A stretch of DNA of 64,000 bases from Maricurvus nonylphenolicus (GTDB lineage: Bacteria > Pseudomonadota > Gammaproteobacteria > Pseudomonadales > Cellvibrionaceae), in assembly GCF_042854845.1 (NCBI RefSeq), contig NZ_AP031499.1, forward strand, positions 62,001 through 126,000, written 5' to 3'. The notes under the pieces are model-generated. The model searched no databases, had not been told where the DNA came from, and saw nothing but the letters and a program-made list of their open reading frames with translations. Both the position numbers and the translations under genes were made by a program. Position 1 is the stretch's first letter, and each line of letters begins with the position of its first letter. Shown here piece after piece: positions 32,588 through 42,132 of this stretch.

Positions 32588-35117
32588 GTTTTTTACCCTA
32601 AAGAAGCGCCAGCAAGAACGGCTGATCAATGAAGATGTTCGTGCGTCATCACTCTTTCCTGTTCTTGCTTATGATGAGGATGCTTCTCTTTTCCTCTGTG
32701 ACGACAAGACGTTGGCATTTGGTTTTATATGCTCGCCACTTACTGGTACGGATGAGAAGATCGAGCAGCAGGTAAACTCTCTATTAAATGAGCAGTATCC
32801 GCCAAATACGCAAATGCAGGTCATTCTGTACCGATCTCCTGATATTAATAGGGAGATGTACGAAATGATGGGGTTGAGAGATGGCTTCAGGGATTCATTG
32901 TTGTCGCAAATTGTGACTGAACGAGCTGCATTTTTGCAGAGCTTCACCAGTGAAAACATGGTTCTGCAATCGGACAAAGGGATCTATGACCTTGGCTACC
33001 TTTTTGATCTCAAGTTGATTATCAGTGTTAAGGTTCCGATTTCATCTGAGCAGCCTACTCCAAAAGAATATGATGATATCCGTGTAATTCGTACTAAGGT
33101 TCAGACCACATTAGATAATATCAAGCTTCGTCCGACTTCACTCACGGCCAAAGAATGGGTCCGTGTTATGAATACTATGTTCAACTGGGGCGCTCAAAGC
33201 GCCTGGCGTGTTGATGCTTGTGATTGGGACCAGACTAAACCACTTTGTGATCAAGTACTCGACTTTGAAAATGGTATCGAAATCTCGAAAGATTTCATCA
33301 AGCTTGGCGACCATTATGCCAAGTGCCTAAGTGCCAAGCGTAGGCCGGAAACCATGTACTTCGGTGATGCGGTTGTGAACGCTGGAGACCTATCTGGAGG
33401 TCTAGGCGGTGTAAGGTCTCATTACTTGGTATGTACCAATATTCTTTTCCCGGAGACCGATAGCGAAAAGCAAAAGATTGAACGGAAGCGTCAATTTGCT
33501 GTAAACCAGGCTAGTGGGCCGTTGGTTAAGTTTGTACCAATTCTTTTGGATAAAAAGGCGGATCTCGACGCTATTTACGATTCCATGCAGGACGGCAAGA
33601 AGCCTTTGAAGATGTCTTACCATGTTGTTGTCTTTGGTAAGAGTGAAGAGGAAGTTGAAACTGCTGCAATGACTGCAAGAAACTTCTGGAGAACAAACCG
33701 ATTTGAAATCATGGTTGATCGGTTTATTCAGATGCCGATCCTAATCAATTGTGTACCGCTGTGCTGTGATGCAGAAGCGGTCAATGACCTTAACCGCCAC
33801 AAAACGCTGACGGCAAAAGAGGCCGCACCACTGATGCCTATCTTTGGGGAGTGGAAGGGCACCGGTACACCTCATATGAATCTGTTGTCCAGGAATGGCC
33901 AGGTGATGACATTCAGCCTCCATGACACCGGTTCAAATATGAATGCTGTGGTTGCTGCTCAGTCTGGTTCCGGTAAGTCCTTCATGACCAATGAAATGAT
34001 TTCAAGCTATATGAGTGAAGGTGCTCAGGTTTGGGTTATTGATGTTGGTAGGTCATATGAAAAGTTGTGCGAAACCTACAATGGCGATTTCCTGCATTTC
34101 GGATCATCTTCTCAAGCCTGTCTTAATCCTTTCCCTCTGGTTGTGAGCCTTGATGGCACAGCAGAGACACGCGCACCTGATGCTGATTACAATCCTGATG
34201 ATGACGACGACGATGGCGAAGAAGATGCTTTGGTTGGTTTGCTTGAGGCAATGGCAGCACCAAACGAGAAATTAAGCGACTTCCAGATCGCGGCGCTAAA
34301 AAAGACTCTCAATGAAGTTTGGAAGGAGAAATTCAGAGAGACAACCGTTGATGATATTGCTGATGCACTTCTCGAGCATGAAGATGAACGTGTCAGAGAT
34401 GTTGGCTCTCAGCTGTATGCGTTTACCTCAAAAGGTAGCTATGGCCGATTTATGAACGGAGTGAACAACGTCCAGTTCAATAGTCAGTTCACAGTTCTTG
34501 AGCTTGAAGAGCTTAAAAGTCGTAAGCACCTTCAACAGGTTGTACTTCTCCAGCTGATATATCAGATACAGCAGGAAATGTATTTAGGAGACAGGAACAG
34601 AAAGAAGGTCGTTATCATTGATGAGGCCTGGGATCTGTTGACTCAGGGTGATGTGGCGAAATTCATTGAAGCTGGATATCGTCGTTTCCGTAAGTATGGT
34701 GGTTCTGTTGTCATCGTCACGCAGAGTATTAACGACCTCTTTGATAGCTCTACAGGAAGGGCCATTTCTGAGAACTCTGCCACCACACTGTTGCTGGGAC
34801 AAAAGGCGGAAACAATCGACAGCATGAAGAAAGAGGGAAGGCTGGAGCTTTCTGCATATGACTATGAGCAGCTAAAAACGGTCCATACCATCCCCGGTAT
34901 CTACTCAGAAATCTTCATCAAGAGTGAATTTGGCCGCGGTGTGGGGCGACTGATTGTTAATGACTTCCAGAAGCTCCTTTACTCTACCAAAGCGGAGGAC
35001 GTAAATAAGATCAAGAGCTACTGCGACAATGGTATGTCCGTTAGTGAAGCGATCAATATGATCCTACAAGAGAGAAATAGTTTTGATCCATCTAAAGCTG
35101 TGGAGATGATGCGATGA
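32580..35117 (+). CDS. traC: TraC, VirB4-like conjugation ATPase
   Basis: 845 residues from ATG 32580 (MSEFFTLKKRQQ). N-terminal TraC_F-IV domain, Walker A AAQSGSGKSFMTNEM, an acidic insert (PDDDDDDGEEDALVG), Walker B KVVIIDEAWDLL, and VVIVTQSINDLFDSSTGRAISENS typical of VirB4/TraC. Powers pilus assembly at the inner membrane. An upstream in-frame start at 32532 lies in the preceding gene. Confidence 0.95.
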   Translation: MSEFFTLKKRQQERLINEDVRASSLFPVLAYDEDASLFLCDDKTLAFGFICSPLTGTDEKIEQQVNSLLNEQYPPNTQMQVILYRSPDINREMYEMMGLRDGFRDSLLSQIVTERAAFLQSFTSENMVLQSDKGIYDLGYLFDLKLIISVKVPISSEQPTPKEYDDIRVIRTKVQTTLDNIKLRPTSLTAKEWVRVMNTMFNWGAQSAWRVDACDWDQTKPLCDQVLDFENGIEISKDFIKLGDHYAKCLSAKRRPETMYFGDAVVNAGDLSGGLGGVRSHYLVCTNILFPETDSEKQKIERKRQFAVNQASGPLVKFVPILLDKKADLDAIYDSMQDGKKPLKMSYHVVVFGKSEEEVETAAMTARNFWRTNRFEIMVDRFIQMPILINCVPLCCDAEAVNDLNRHKTLTAKEAAPLMPIFGEWKGTGTPHMNLLSRNGQVMTFSLHDTGSNMNAVVAAQSGSGKSFMTNEMISSYMSEGAQVWVIDVGRSYEKLCETYNGDFLHFGSSSQACLNPFPLVVSLDGTAETRAPDADYNPDDDDDDGEEDALVGLLEAMAAPNEKLSDFQIAALKKTLNEVWKEKFRETTVDDIADALLEHEDERVRDVGSQLYAFTSKGSYGRFMNGVNNVQFNSQFTVLELEELKSRKHLQQVVLLQLIYQIQQEMYLGDRNRKKVVIIDEAWDLLTQGDVAKFIEAGYRRFRKYGGSVVIVTQSINDLFDSSTGRAISENSATTLLLGQKAETIDSMKKEGRLELSAYDYEQLKTVHTIPGIYSEIFIKSEFGRGVGRLIVNDFQKLLYSTKAEDVNKIKSYCDNGMSVSEAINMILQERNSFDPSKAVEMMR

Positions 35118-35764
35118 TAGTTACCAATACCGCCTTGGCAATGATTGAAAAATCCCATAGCAACATGCCGATCGAACACCTTGATCGCATAGTGGCGATC
35201 TGCGATGTACTTCAAAGTGAATTAGTGGAAACCTCTGAAAGTTACAAAAACTATTTTTCTCATCCCGGTGATAAGGAAAACTTTCTTGAGGCCGTCCAAT
35301 ATCATGATATTGGCAAGGCCCTCATTGAGCAGGCAGTTATCAACAAAACATCAGCCATATCAGAAGATGATTATGAACTGATGAAGTCTCATGTTATGGG
35401 TGGCTTAGAAGAAGTAGATAGAGCCATTCAACAGGGACATATCACTGGTGAACGACGGATCAAATTCATCCGTGAATGTATCCTTTTTCACCATGAGCGT
35501 TGGGACGGAACTGGTTATCCTCAAGGCGCTCGTGAAATTGATATTCCTCATTCAGCAAGGATTTTAGCGATCGCTGATACCTATGACTCTGCAATGTCAC
35601 CAAGGCCCTGGAAGGACGCATTATCAACTACTGAGATATACGAGTACATAGTCAGCGAATCTGGAATCTCATTTGATCCTTCGGCGGTTGTTGCGTTCAA
35701 GAAAACCCATGATGTAATCGAAGAACTGTATCCACAAGAGCCAAAAAGGGTGATGGCACAATGA
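35114..35764 (+). CDS. HD-GYP domain protein inside the transfer operon
   Basis: 216 residues. Full HD-GYP motif set: YHDIGK (His64-Asp65, Lys68), KSHVMGG (His93), LFHHERWDGTGYP (His126, His127, GYP at 134-136), then RILAIADTYDSAMSPRPWK and ISFDPSAVVAF. Such proteins hydrolyse c-di-GMP or related cyclic dinucleotides. No sensor or receiver domain is attached. The start overlaps the traC stop (ATGA) and the stop overlaps trbI, so it is a true operon member. It could tune host motility or biofilm during mating, or act within the apparatus; both are inference. Confidence 0.88.
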   Translation: MIVTNTALAMIEKSHSNMPIEHLDRIVAICDVLQSELVETSESYKNYFSHPGDKENFLEAVQYHDIGKALIEQAVINKTSAISEDDYELMKSHVMGGLEEVDRAIQQGHITGERRIKFIRECILFHHERWDGTGYPQGAREIDIPHSARILAIADTYDSAMSPRPWKDALSTTEIYEYIVSESGISFDPSAVVAFKKTHDVIEELYPQEPKRVMAQ

Positions 35765-36123
35765 CTGTAAAATTCGATCATATTGTTTTATCTGCTGTAA
35801 TTTCTGCGGTGCTTGGATTCTTAGCTGCATACCTGTATTTGCAGCCACAGATTAATGCTGTCAAAGATGAAGTGGCTCTACGACCTCCAGTTATCGTAGT
35901 TGATATGGCTAAGCTGGCACTGGATTCAGTCCCTGTCGGCTCTCCCAAAGAGGATATTCAGCGTCACTTCGCTCGAACTCAAGAAGCAATCAACAAATTC
36001 AAAGATGCAGGCTTTCTGGTAATCCCGCGTGAAAATATTATTTCAGCTCCGGAAGATCTAATGCTTTCAAAGGATGATGTTTCAGTTGGCACAATCGGTG
36101 AGGGAACTGATACCGATGAGTAG
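35761..36123 (+). CDS. trbI: TrbI-like F-type transfer protein
   Basis: 120 residues: N-terminal TM segment (IVLSAVISAVLGFLAAYLYL), then VVDMAKLALDSVPVG...EAINKFKDAGFLVIPRENIISAP, the pattern of TrbI, which affects pilus extension and retraction in F. Overlaps genes on both sides by 4-8 bases. Confidence 0.82.
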   Translation: MTVKFDHIVLSAVISAVLGFLAAYLYLQPQINAVKDEVALRPPVIVVDMAKLALDSVPVGSPKEDIQRHFARTQEAINKFKDAGFLVIPRENIISAPEDLMLSKDDVSVGTIGEGTDTDE

Positions 36124-36664
36124 CCAAACAACGAATATTGCATCAAAGCTTGGAATCAAAACAAAGCAGCCTTGGGTACATTTCCTGCCCAAGGCTTTTG
36201 CTGTTCTTGTCGTTCTATATCTGATTGGTGTTTGGTTTTCATCAAGGTTTCTTATCGTGGGCGACCCTCAAGAGGTTAAATGTTTACCGGGGTACAGCGT
36301 TTATCTTGTGGACAAGAAAGATCAGAGTATCGAGCGTGGCGAACTGTACATGTTTCTTTCTAAGGACTTGAGCCCAATATATTCAGAAAACACAAAGATG
36401 TTGAAATTCATGAGAGGCCTACCGGGTGACCTAATAGAGGTCCGGAGCAACAGCCAGGTATTCATCAATGGCAATGCTTCGGAGGCTGGACTTTCTCTTG
36501 CACCGAGTAAATTGGGACGAAAAGAAAGTGATTTCCATGGAAAAACAACCTTAGGAGAGGATGAATTCTGGTTTTTAGGAACGTCCCCTAAATCATTCGA
36601 CTCTCGCTATTGGGGCAGTATTCACCGTGACAAAATAGTTGGTCGTGCTTATGCGCTTTTTTAA
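36116..36664 (+). CDS. trhF: TrhF/TraF-like S26 signal peptidase family protein
   Basis: 182 residues from ATG 36116. One TM segment (about 24-42), then DPQEVKCLPGYSVYLVD and MLKFMRGLPGDLIEV, the two S26 boxes. The catalytic lysine is present (Lys97 in LKFMRGLPGD). At the place of the usual serine (SxPxGxY) the sequence has KCLPGYSVY, so a cysteine (Cys56) sits where the nucleophile should be. In RP4-type TraF the enzyme matures the pilin; here TraA could be the substrate. Read translation overlaps trbI by 8 bases. Confidence 0.85.
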   Translation: MSSQTTNIASKLGIKTKQPWVHFLPKAFAVLVVLYLIGVWFSSRFLIVGDPQEVKCLPGYSVYLVDKKDQSIERGELYMFLSKDLSPIYSENTKMLKFMRGLPGDLIEVRSNSQVFINGNASEAGLSLAPSKLGRKESDFHGKTTLGEDEFWFLGTSPKSFDSRYWGSIHRDKIVGRAYALF

Positions 36665-37826
36665 ACAAACAGTATCCATTGTCTGCCTATTATTTATTGC
36701 GGCACCGTCGATTGCTCAGAGTGTCCTTACTGATGAAGACAGACAAATTGCCGAGATGGCGAAGCAGTTAAGAAAAGACTCTCCTAAATGGAATTTGCCT
36801 GTTAATCCTCATACCGTCGAAGCAAAAAGACAGGCTGCTGATTTGATAGCAAACCATGATAATGGTTTGAAGCCAATGATGAGTCCTGAATCAAAGCCTA
36901 AGCTCGCTGGTAGGACTGTAATTTTTGCTTCAATGTCACTTGGTAGTGAGTCCCTGGAAGAAATCTTTTATCAATCATCTGTTGGAGAGGGTGTAATTGT
37001 CGCCTTTCGCGGTGTAGTAGATGAGAAGAACTTTGCTAAAGCGATCTTTTCGATTCAGGAGCTTGCAGCTAAACAATCACCTGTTGCTAATGTCGTTATT
37101 GACCCGACTCTGTTCCGGGATTTCCATGTAACGAAAGTACCTACAGTTCTTTATCTCGATGAGGATAAGACCTCAGAAGTTGCCCGTGTTGCTGGGCTTT
37201 CTTCGCCGGACTGGCTGCACAGGAAAGTTCGAGATGGGAAAGACGGAAACTTTGGTGTTAGAGGCCCTGTTAAAGACATCCAAGAACGCGACCTTATTGA
37301 AGTTATGAAGGAAAAGGTTGCAGGTATTGATTGGGCGCAAAAGAAAGAAGATGCGATAAACAACTACTGGGATAAGCAGAATTTCATTCACCTTCCTACG
37401 GCAACGAAACCTGCCGTTAGATATCTCGATCCTTCGATTCGTATTACTGCTGATATTAAAGATGCTGAAGGTAAAGTTCTGGTGCCTGAAGGTACATTGA
37501 TTAACCCCCTAAAACTCCGACCTTTTACCCAGGCCGTTGTAGTCTTTGACCCGCTAAATAAAACCGAGGTCGGCCTGGTCGAAGAGCGCCTTCAACAGTT
37601 AAGTAAAGACCATTCTAAGATCACACTAATCGTCACTCAGTTTGATAGAGCGGACGGTTGGGATTCCTACAAGAAAATTACAGATCGATTTGATGCCCCT
37701 GTGTACAACTTAACTTCGGACGTACATAGCAGATTCGACATACAGAGGACTCCCTCAATTATTACTGCGGAGAATGAAAACTTTCGCATCGAGGAACTCG
37801 CAAATGTGGAGGACAACCAGCAATGA
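36651..37826 (+). CDS. traW: TrbC-TraW fusion protein of F-type pilus assembly
   Basis: 391 residues from ATG 36651 with a signal peptide (SIAQ). The first half has a TrbC-type domain (VIFASMSLGSESLEEIFYQSSVGEGVIVAFRGVVD...TKVPTVLYL). The second half has a TraW domain (VRYLDPSIRITADIKDAEGKVLVPEGTLINPL...VVVFDPLNK). Fusion of the two is seen in SXT and IncA/C TraW, while F has separate genes. Periplasmic, needed for pilus assembly with TraU. Confidence 0.9.
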   Translation: MRFFKQTVSIVCLLFIAAPSIAQSVLTDEDRQIAEMAKQLRKDSPKWNLPVNPHTVEAKRQAADLIANHDNGLKPMMSPESKPKLAGRTVIFASMSLGSESLEEIFYQSSVGEGVIVAFRGVVDEKNFAKAIFSIQELAAKQSPVANVVIDPTLFRDFHVTKVPTVLYLDEDKTSEVARVAGLSSPDWLHRKVRDGKDGNFGVRGPVKDIQERDLIEVMKEKVAGIDWAQKKEDAINNYWDKQNFIHLPTATKPAVRYLDPSIRITADIKDAEGKVLVPEGTLINPLKLRPFTQAVVVFDPLNKTEVGLVEERLQQLSKDHSKITLIVTQFDRADGWDSYKKITDRFDAPVYNLTSDVHSRFDIQRTPSIITAENENFRIEELANVEDNQQ

Positions 37827-38830
37827 AGAAACTGGTAGTTGGAATAATTCTTTTCCTTTCAGGGCTGACTGCTCATGCTGATCCTGGTTGTCAGGACGCT
37901 CAAGTCATATCTGGCAAGCTGATTACTGATATTTGCTGGGACTGCGTATTTCCTATCAGGGTTGCCGGTATTCCTATGAACGCCGGTAGTGACACTCCAC
38001 CATCCAAAGCGGTAGATAGCCCACTATGTCTTTGTCAGGATGATCTGGGAGTACCTCACCCAGGCATTACGACTTCGATGTGGCAACCGGCCCGGTTAGT
38101 TGAATTCCAACGGGTGCCTGGTTGTTCTTCTGTGCTTAACGGTGTTCGTTTCCCTTTCGACAGGATCAATCAGGGCAATCACCAAAAAGGTGGCAAGCAA
38201 GGCATGCAAGGGACGTTCATGCATTATCACTACTATGCCTTTCCTCTGCTAACTATGTTGGACCTTTTCACAAACCCAGGCTGCGTCTCAGATGGTTATT
38301 TGGATCTCGACATGATGTATATGTCAGAGGTTGATCCAACCTGGAACAATGATGAGCTCGCCTTTTTCGCAAATCCAGAAGCCGCTGCTGTTGCCAATCC
38401 TCTTGCGATCGCAGCTTGCCCTGCTGATGCTGTTTCGTCCACAGCAGGCAATCCCATCGATTCTCTGTTCTGGTGTGCTGGCAGCTGGGGCTTGTTGTAC
38501 CCGTTATCTGGCAATCAATACACCATGAGCAGCGTTGTTAAGAACACGAGTCTACTGAAAGTAAAGGTGCTTGCAGCCCTACATCGGCGCGGTCTTGCTC
38601 ACAGAACTATGGGTGATGACGCAATGTGCGAGGGGATGATTGACGTTACCCTGAACAAGGAGATGTACAAATACACATTGCTGTATCCGATCCCTGAAAC
38701 CCATGACGCTCATGTAACTGGTGAAAGCACGTTTACCTGGGGTATGGGACGAACAATACCAGCCATTGGACAGGACTTGATTTATACAATTTGGCGCTGG
38801 AACGACTGCTGCAATATATCGGGGAATTAA
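37823..38830 (+). CDS. traU: TraU, F-type DNA transfer/pilus assembly protein
   Basis: 335 residues, signal peptide ending AHA, at least ten cysteines. TraU family signatures: DICWDCVFPIRVAG, PLCLCQDDLGVPHPGI, MGTMWQPARLVE-like region and FFANPEAAAVANPLAIAACPADA. Periplasmic and disulfide-rich, a likely client of the DsbC and DsbA-like proteins encoded here. Overlaps traW by four bases. Confidence 0.94.
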   Translation: MKKLVVGIILFLSGLTAHADPGCQDAQVISGKLITDICWDCVFPIRVAGIPMNAGSDTPPSKAVDSPLCLCQDDLGVPHPGITTSMWQPARLVEFQRVPGCSSVLNGVRFPFDRINQGNHQKGGKQGMQGTFMHYHYYAFPLLTMLDLFTNPGCVSDGYLDLDMMYMSEVDPTWNNDELAFFANPEAAAVANPLAIAACPADAVSSTAGNPIDSLFWCAGSWGLLYPLSGNQYTMSSVVKNTSLLKVKVLAALHRRGLAHRTMGDDAMCEGMIDVTLNKEMYKYTLLYPIPETHDAHVTGESTFTWGMGRTIPAIGQDLIYTIWRWNDCCNISGN

Positions 38831-38831
38831 A

Positions 38832-41800
38832 ATGGATAGTTACAACCTCAAATCGTCCAGCGGCTCGTTCAGCTCATCGATAAAGCGATTCATGGCCATG
38901 TTTATGGCCTTTTCGATGGCTGTATACCCATTGCATTCGATCGCACAAGATCCTTCAGTTGTTGGGCGAGAAGCTCAATCACACGGAAAAGATTTGGTAG
39001 AGGAATACAACAACAATCCACCAAGTTTCGATCCTGCTACTGGTGTGATGACTCTGCCGAATGCCACCATCAATGTTAATGAATTGTTCCCCGGTACCAG
39101 TAGTACTTCTGGTCATACTATGGATCAGTTCCTTCCGGCAGATAGTACAGTTGATATCGAGAAACTGAAGGGAATCAGTGACGATGGTGAAGATATGGAT
39201 GAGCTCGGTTTACATAACCGGGCTAGTTTGTTTGATGATGCAAACTCACCAGATCCAACGACTACAGGTGCGGCTTATAAGGTAATGATCGATATGTCGA
39301 ATCGATCGAGGCCAGACCTTTCAGATGATCCCGTATTCAATCTGACAAAAGATATTTTCGCGAATATTGATGAAATTTCAGCGGAGTTCGGAGACTGTAC
39401 ACAAAATACTACGTTTTCTGAAATCACCAATACAGAACGCATTCCCGACTACAAAACCTGCGAGCGAGTGGTTGATAGGACTACAGCTTGTGAAGTAGAC
39501 CACATCTACGATGCCGGTATTTTGAAGCACCATTCCGGCCCCTACAACATCCTTCCTCTTGATAACGATTCAATTAATGTGTGGATCGGTCGGATCGGAG
39601 ACAACTATTGGGGCGGCTCATGCGCGGTCTACGAGCAGGTAAACGAATTTGTTGTAGTAAACCCAGATGCTATTAGAAGGGTCACTTTGACCTATGCTAA
39701 ATGGGATGACTACATGCAGATTTGGATCGGTAAAGCCGGTCAAGAACAAAAGGTCTGGAGCGGTCCAAACAATAATTTCCCTCCTGAGACAGCAGGCGCT
39801 TGTGAGCTAAGTACTTCCTGGGTACGAAACCCAGGAACTGACATCACCCAAGCGTTCCTGAATTCTATCTCAGAGGGCGACATCGTAAGGTTTAAAATCA
39901 GGGTTTCTGTTACCGGTGGTGGTGAAGGTTTTGCTAGGTTGCAGATTGACTACGATCCCGAAAAGGTTGTTGTCCAAGATATTTGGACACCCCAGGAATG
40001 TATCGATGCGGCAGAGGGGTTCTATGACGGTTTCGCTAGCGGTTCAGTAACATGTACTTCAATCCCTACTCAAGCCGCTCAAACAGGCTGTATGACTATC
40101 AACGAGGTCGAAATATGTAACGATGACCTCGATCCATCGCCATTCCCTAACATCCCAGAACTTTGTGAAAAAGTTTATGTTGATGTCGATTATGATTTCT
40201 TTAAAGGGGAATACTGCTTCACAAATGCCCAAGGCACTGAAACCTGCGTCCAGGGTGGAACCGGGAGTCGAGATACATGCCAGGCTTATGAAGATGACCC
40301 CCAGTGTGGCTACATAAAGCAAAGCTGTTTAGAGGGCGCACAAGCTCAAGATGGCACCTGTTATGTGTTTGAAGAAGTATGGGATTGTGGTGAGGACGTT
40401 GCCGTTGATGATATTGAATCAAACACTGAAATCGAATGTGCTGGTCCAATACGTTGTATGGGTGCTGATTGTTTAGATCCGGAGCTGACACAATCTGACT
40501 CTTTTGCTCAAACTGCTGCCTTGTTGAATGCCGCGCAGTTCATGACTCAAGATATGAACTGTGTGGAAGTGGACGGTACACAGGATGTTACTTGCGAGGT
40601 GTTTGGTGGAGAGCACCACGAGTGCAAAATCGCAGTAGGTGGGGTTCAAGACTGTTGTGATGTTCCGACGAATACTTCAGTCGGAACATATATCAACGCA
40701 ATGTTCCAAATAGCTAAACTTGATACTGGCCTGATGTCCCTCGAAAATGGTAACGCTGTTAAAAGTGCTTACCAAACATTCAGGGAGCCGATCGCAAAGA
40801 CTATCTCGAATGTTACTGAGCCATTTACTTCGTATGCTGAAAACATTTCAGGAAGTACTTCGCAGCTCTTTGAACCCGTTACACAGTTTATCGATGGGAT
40901 CAAACAAGAGATTAAAGATGCGATCGTTAATACTATCAATGATATGCTTGGCGAGGCAGCTACCAACATGGGGGCTGATGCGGCTACAGCAGCTGCTGCT
41001 GACCAGGCAGTTGATGAGGTCGCTCAGGAGACAGCAGGGGAGGCTATTGTTGAAAACATTGCTGGTGCAGCCAATGTATTGATGACGGTCTATACAGCTT
41101 ATGTCGTGGCAGTTATGGTTATCCAAATCCTTTATGAATGTGAAGAGGATGAGTTCACGTTGGCCGCGAAGAAAGATACCAAGTCATGTACTCATGTTGG
41201 ATCTTACTGTGCTGACGAAATATTGGGGGCATGCGTTGAGAAGAGAGAATCGTACTGCTGTTTCAATTCACCCTTATCAAGAATTATTAATGAACAGCTC
41301 AGGCCGCAATTAAGTCGGGCATTTGGTGATCCTGAAAACCCTGATTGTGGCGGCTTAGAAATGACTGAAGTTGCCAGCATTGATTGGTCTCAGGTGGATC
41401 TTAGCGAGTGGACAGCGCTTCTTTCCAAGCATGACCTGATGCCACAACCTGATATGAATATTGCGAGCCTGACTGGTGCATCATCCGACCTTGATGTTTT
41501 CTCTAATCCAAGACCCGATGCCGAACAGCGAGCCCTTGATCGTATTGGGCCTTCAGATATTGACGAGATCCGACGCGAAGCTGCTGGCAACCAAACAGTT
41601 GATGCTGAGGGTACCGCTTGTGTAATTGAAGGTTGCAAAGAGTACGTTACTGAGACGGTACCAGCCAATGTAAGCCAGACCTATTCTTGCCCGAGTGGTT
41701 ACGCCATGAACGGAACCCAATGCTCAAGGCAGGTAGCGTCCAATTATGCTGCAACTGCGACATATGCCGGTCTACAGTGTGCGCCTCCTTGGCGAGACTG

Positions 41801-42050
41801 GTTTGAATACAATGGCAATAAGTACTGCGTTCAGGGGCCTGACCCCATTCAATGGGGTCATCCCGACTTTCAGTGGTCGCTGGCAACACCTTACTACACG
41901 TATTCCTGTCCAAATGGCGGGAACCTTTCAGGAACAACCTGTCTGAGAACTGTTACTGAGTATGTGCCGCGTATTGAAACGGACGTGTATAGCTGTGATG
42001 CAGGATGGGATCTGAATGGCACTAACTGTGAAAGAGTGGTGCTACAGTAG
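38832..42050 (+). CDS. traN: TraN, mating-pair stabilisation outer-membrane protein
   Basis: 1072 residues, N-terminal signal (MFMAFSMAVYPLHSIAQ), very Cys-rich. Regions CTQNTTFSEITNTERIPDYKTCERVVD and CTSIPTQAAQTGCMTINEVEICNDD are typical of large SXT/IncA/C-type TraN. A TM-like helix lies near 760 (NVLMTVYTAYVVAVMVIQILYEC). The C-terminus carries three short repeats of the form YSCPxG-x(2)-(L/M)xGTxCxR. Contacts the recipient outer membrane. Last gene before a strong terminator. Confidence 0.93.
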   Translation: MDSYNLKSSSGSFSSSIKRFMAMFMAFSMAVYPLHSIAQDPSVVGREAQSHGKDLVEEYNNNPPSFDPATGVMTLPNATINVNELFPGTSSTSGHTMDQFLPADSTVDIEKLKGISDDGEDMDELGLHNRASLFDDANSPDPTTTGAAYKVMIDMSNRSRPDLSDDPVFNLTKDIFANIDEISAEFGDCTQNTTFSEITNTERIPDYKTCERVVDRTTACEVDHIYDAGILKHHSGPYNILPLDNDSINVWIGRIGDNYWGGSCAVYEQVNEFVVVNPDAIRRVTLTYAKWDDYMQIWIGKAGQEQKVWSGPNNNFPPETAGACELSTSWVRNPGTDITQAFLNSISEGDIVRFKIRVSVTGGGEGFARLQIDYDPEKVVVQDIWTPQECIDAAEGFYDGFASGSVTCTSIPTQAAQTGCMTINEVEICNDDLDPSPFPNIPELCEKVYVDVDYDFFKGEYCFTNAQGTETCVQGGTGSRDTCQAYEDDPQCGYIKQSCLEGAQAQDGTCYVFEEVWDCGEDVAVDDIESNTEIECAGPIRCMGADCLDPELTQSDSFAQTAALLNAAQFMTQDMNCVEVDGTQDVTCEVFGGEHHECKIAVGGVQDCCDVPTNTSVGTYINAMFQIAKLDTGLMSLENGNAVKSAYQTFREPIAKTISNVTEPFTSYAENISGSTSQLFEPVTQFIDGIKQEIKDAIVNTINDMLGEAATNMGADAATAAAADQAVDEVAQETAGEAIVENIAGAANVLMTVYTAYVVAVMVIQILYECEEDEFTLAAKKDTKSCTHVGSYCADEILGACVEKRESYCCFNSPLSRIINEQLRPQLSRAFGDPENPDCGGLEMTEVASIDWSQVDLSEWTALLSKHDLMPQPDMNIASLTGASSDLDVFSNPRPDAEQRALDRIGPSDIDEIRREAAGNQTVDAEGTACVIEGCKEYVTETVPANVSQTYSCPSGYAMNGTQCSRQVASNYAATATYAGLQCAPPWRDWFEYNGNKYCVQGPDPIQWGHPDFQWSLATPYYTYSCPNGGNLSGTTCLRTVTEYVPRIETDVYSCDAGWDLNGTNCERVVLQ

Positions 42051-42077
42051 AGGAAGAATGGTCTAACCTGAAAGAAG

Positions 42078-42108
42078 AGAGGAGCCGTGAAGGCTCCTCT
42101 TTTTTTTC
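42078..42108 (+). terminator. Intrinsic terminator of the tra operon
   Basis: AGAGGAGCC-gtgaa-GGCTCCTCT followed by eight T residues, 28 bases after the traN stop. Confidence 0.9.
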
Positions 42109-42132
42109 ATAGCTTTGTAAGTGAGGGCAGGG

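Noticed and set aside
36074..36115. Upstream extension of trhF, and similar longer starts for ssb (46379), exo (47996), traV (30649) and traC (32532)
   Set aside because: All lie inside the preceding coding region; the chosen starts have ribosome-binding sites or coupled overlaps.
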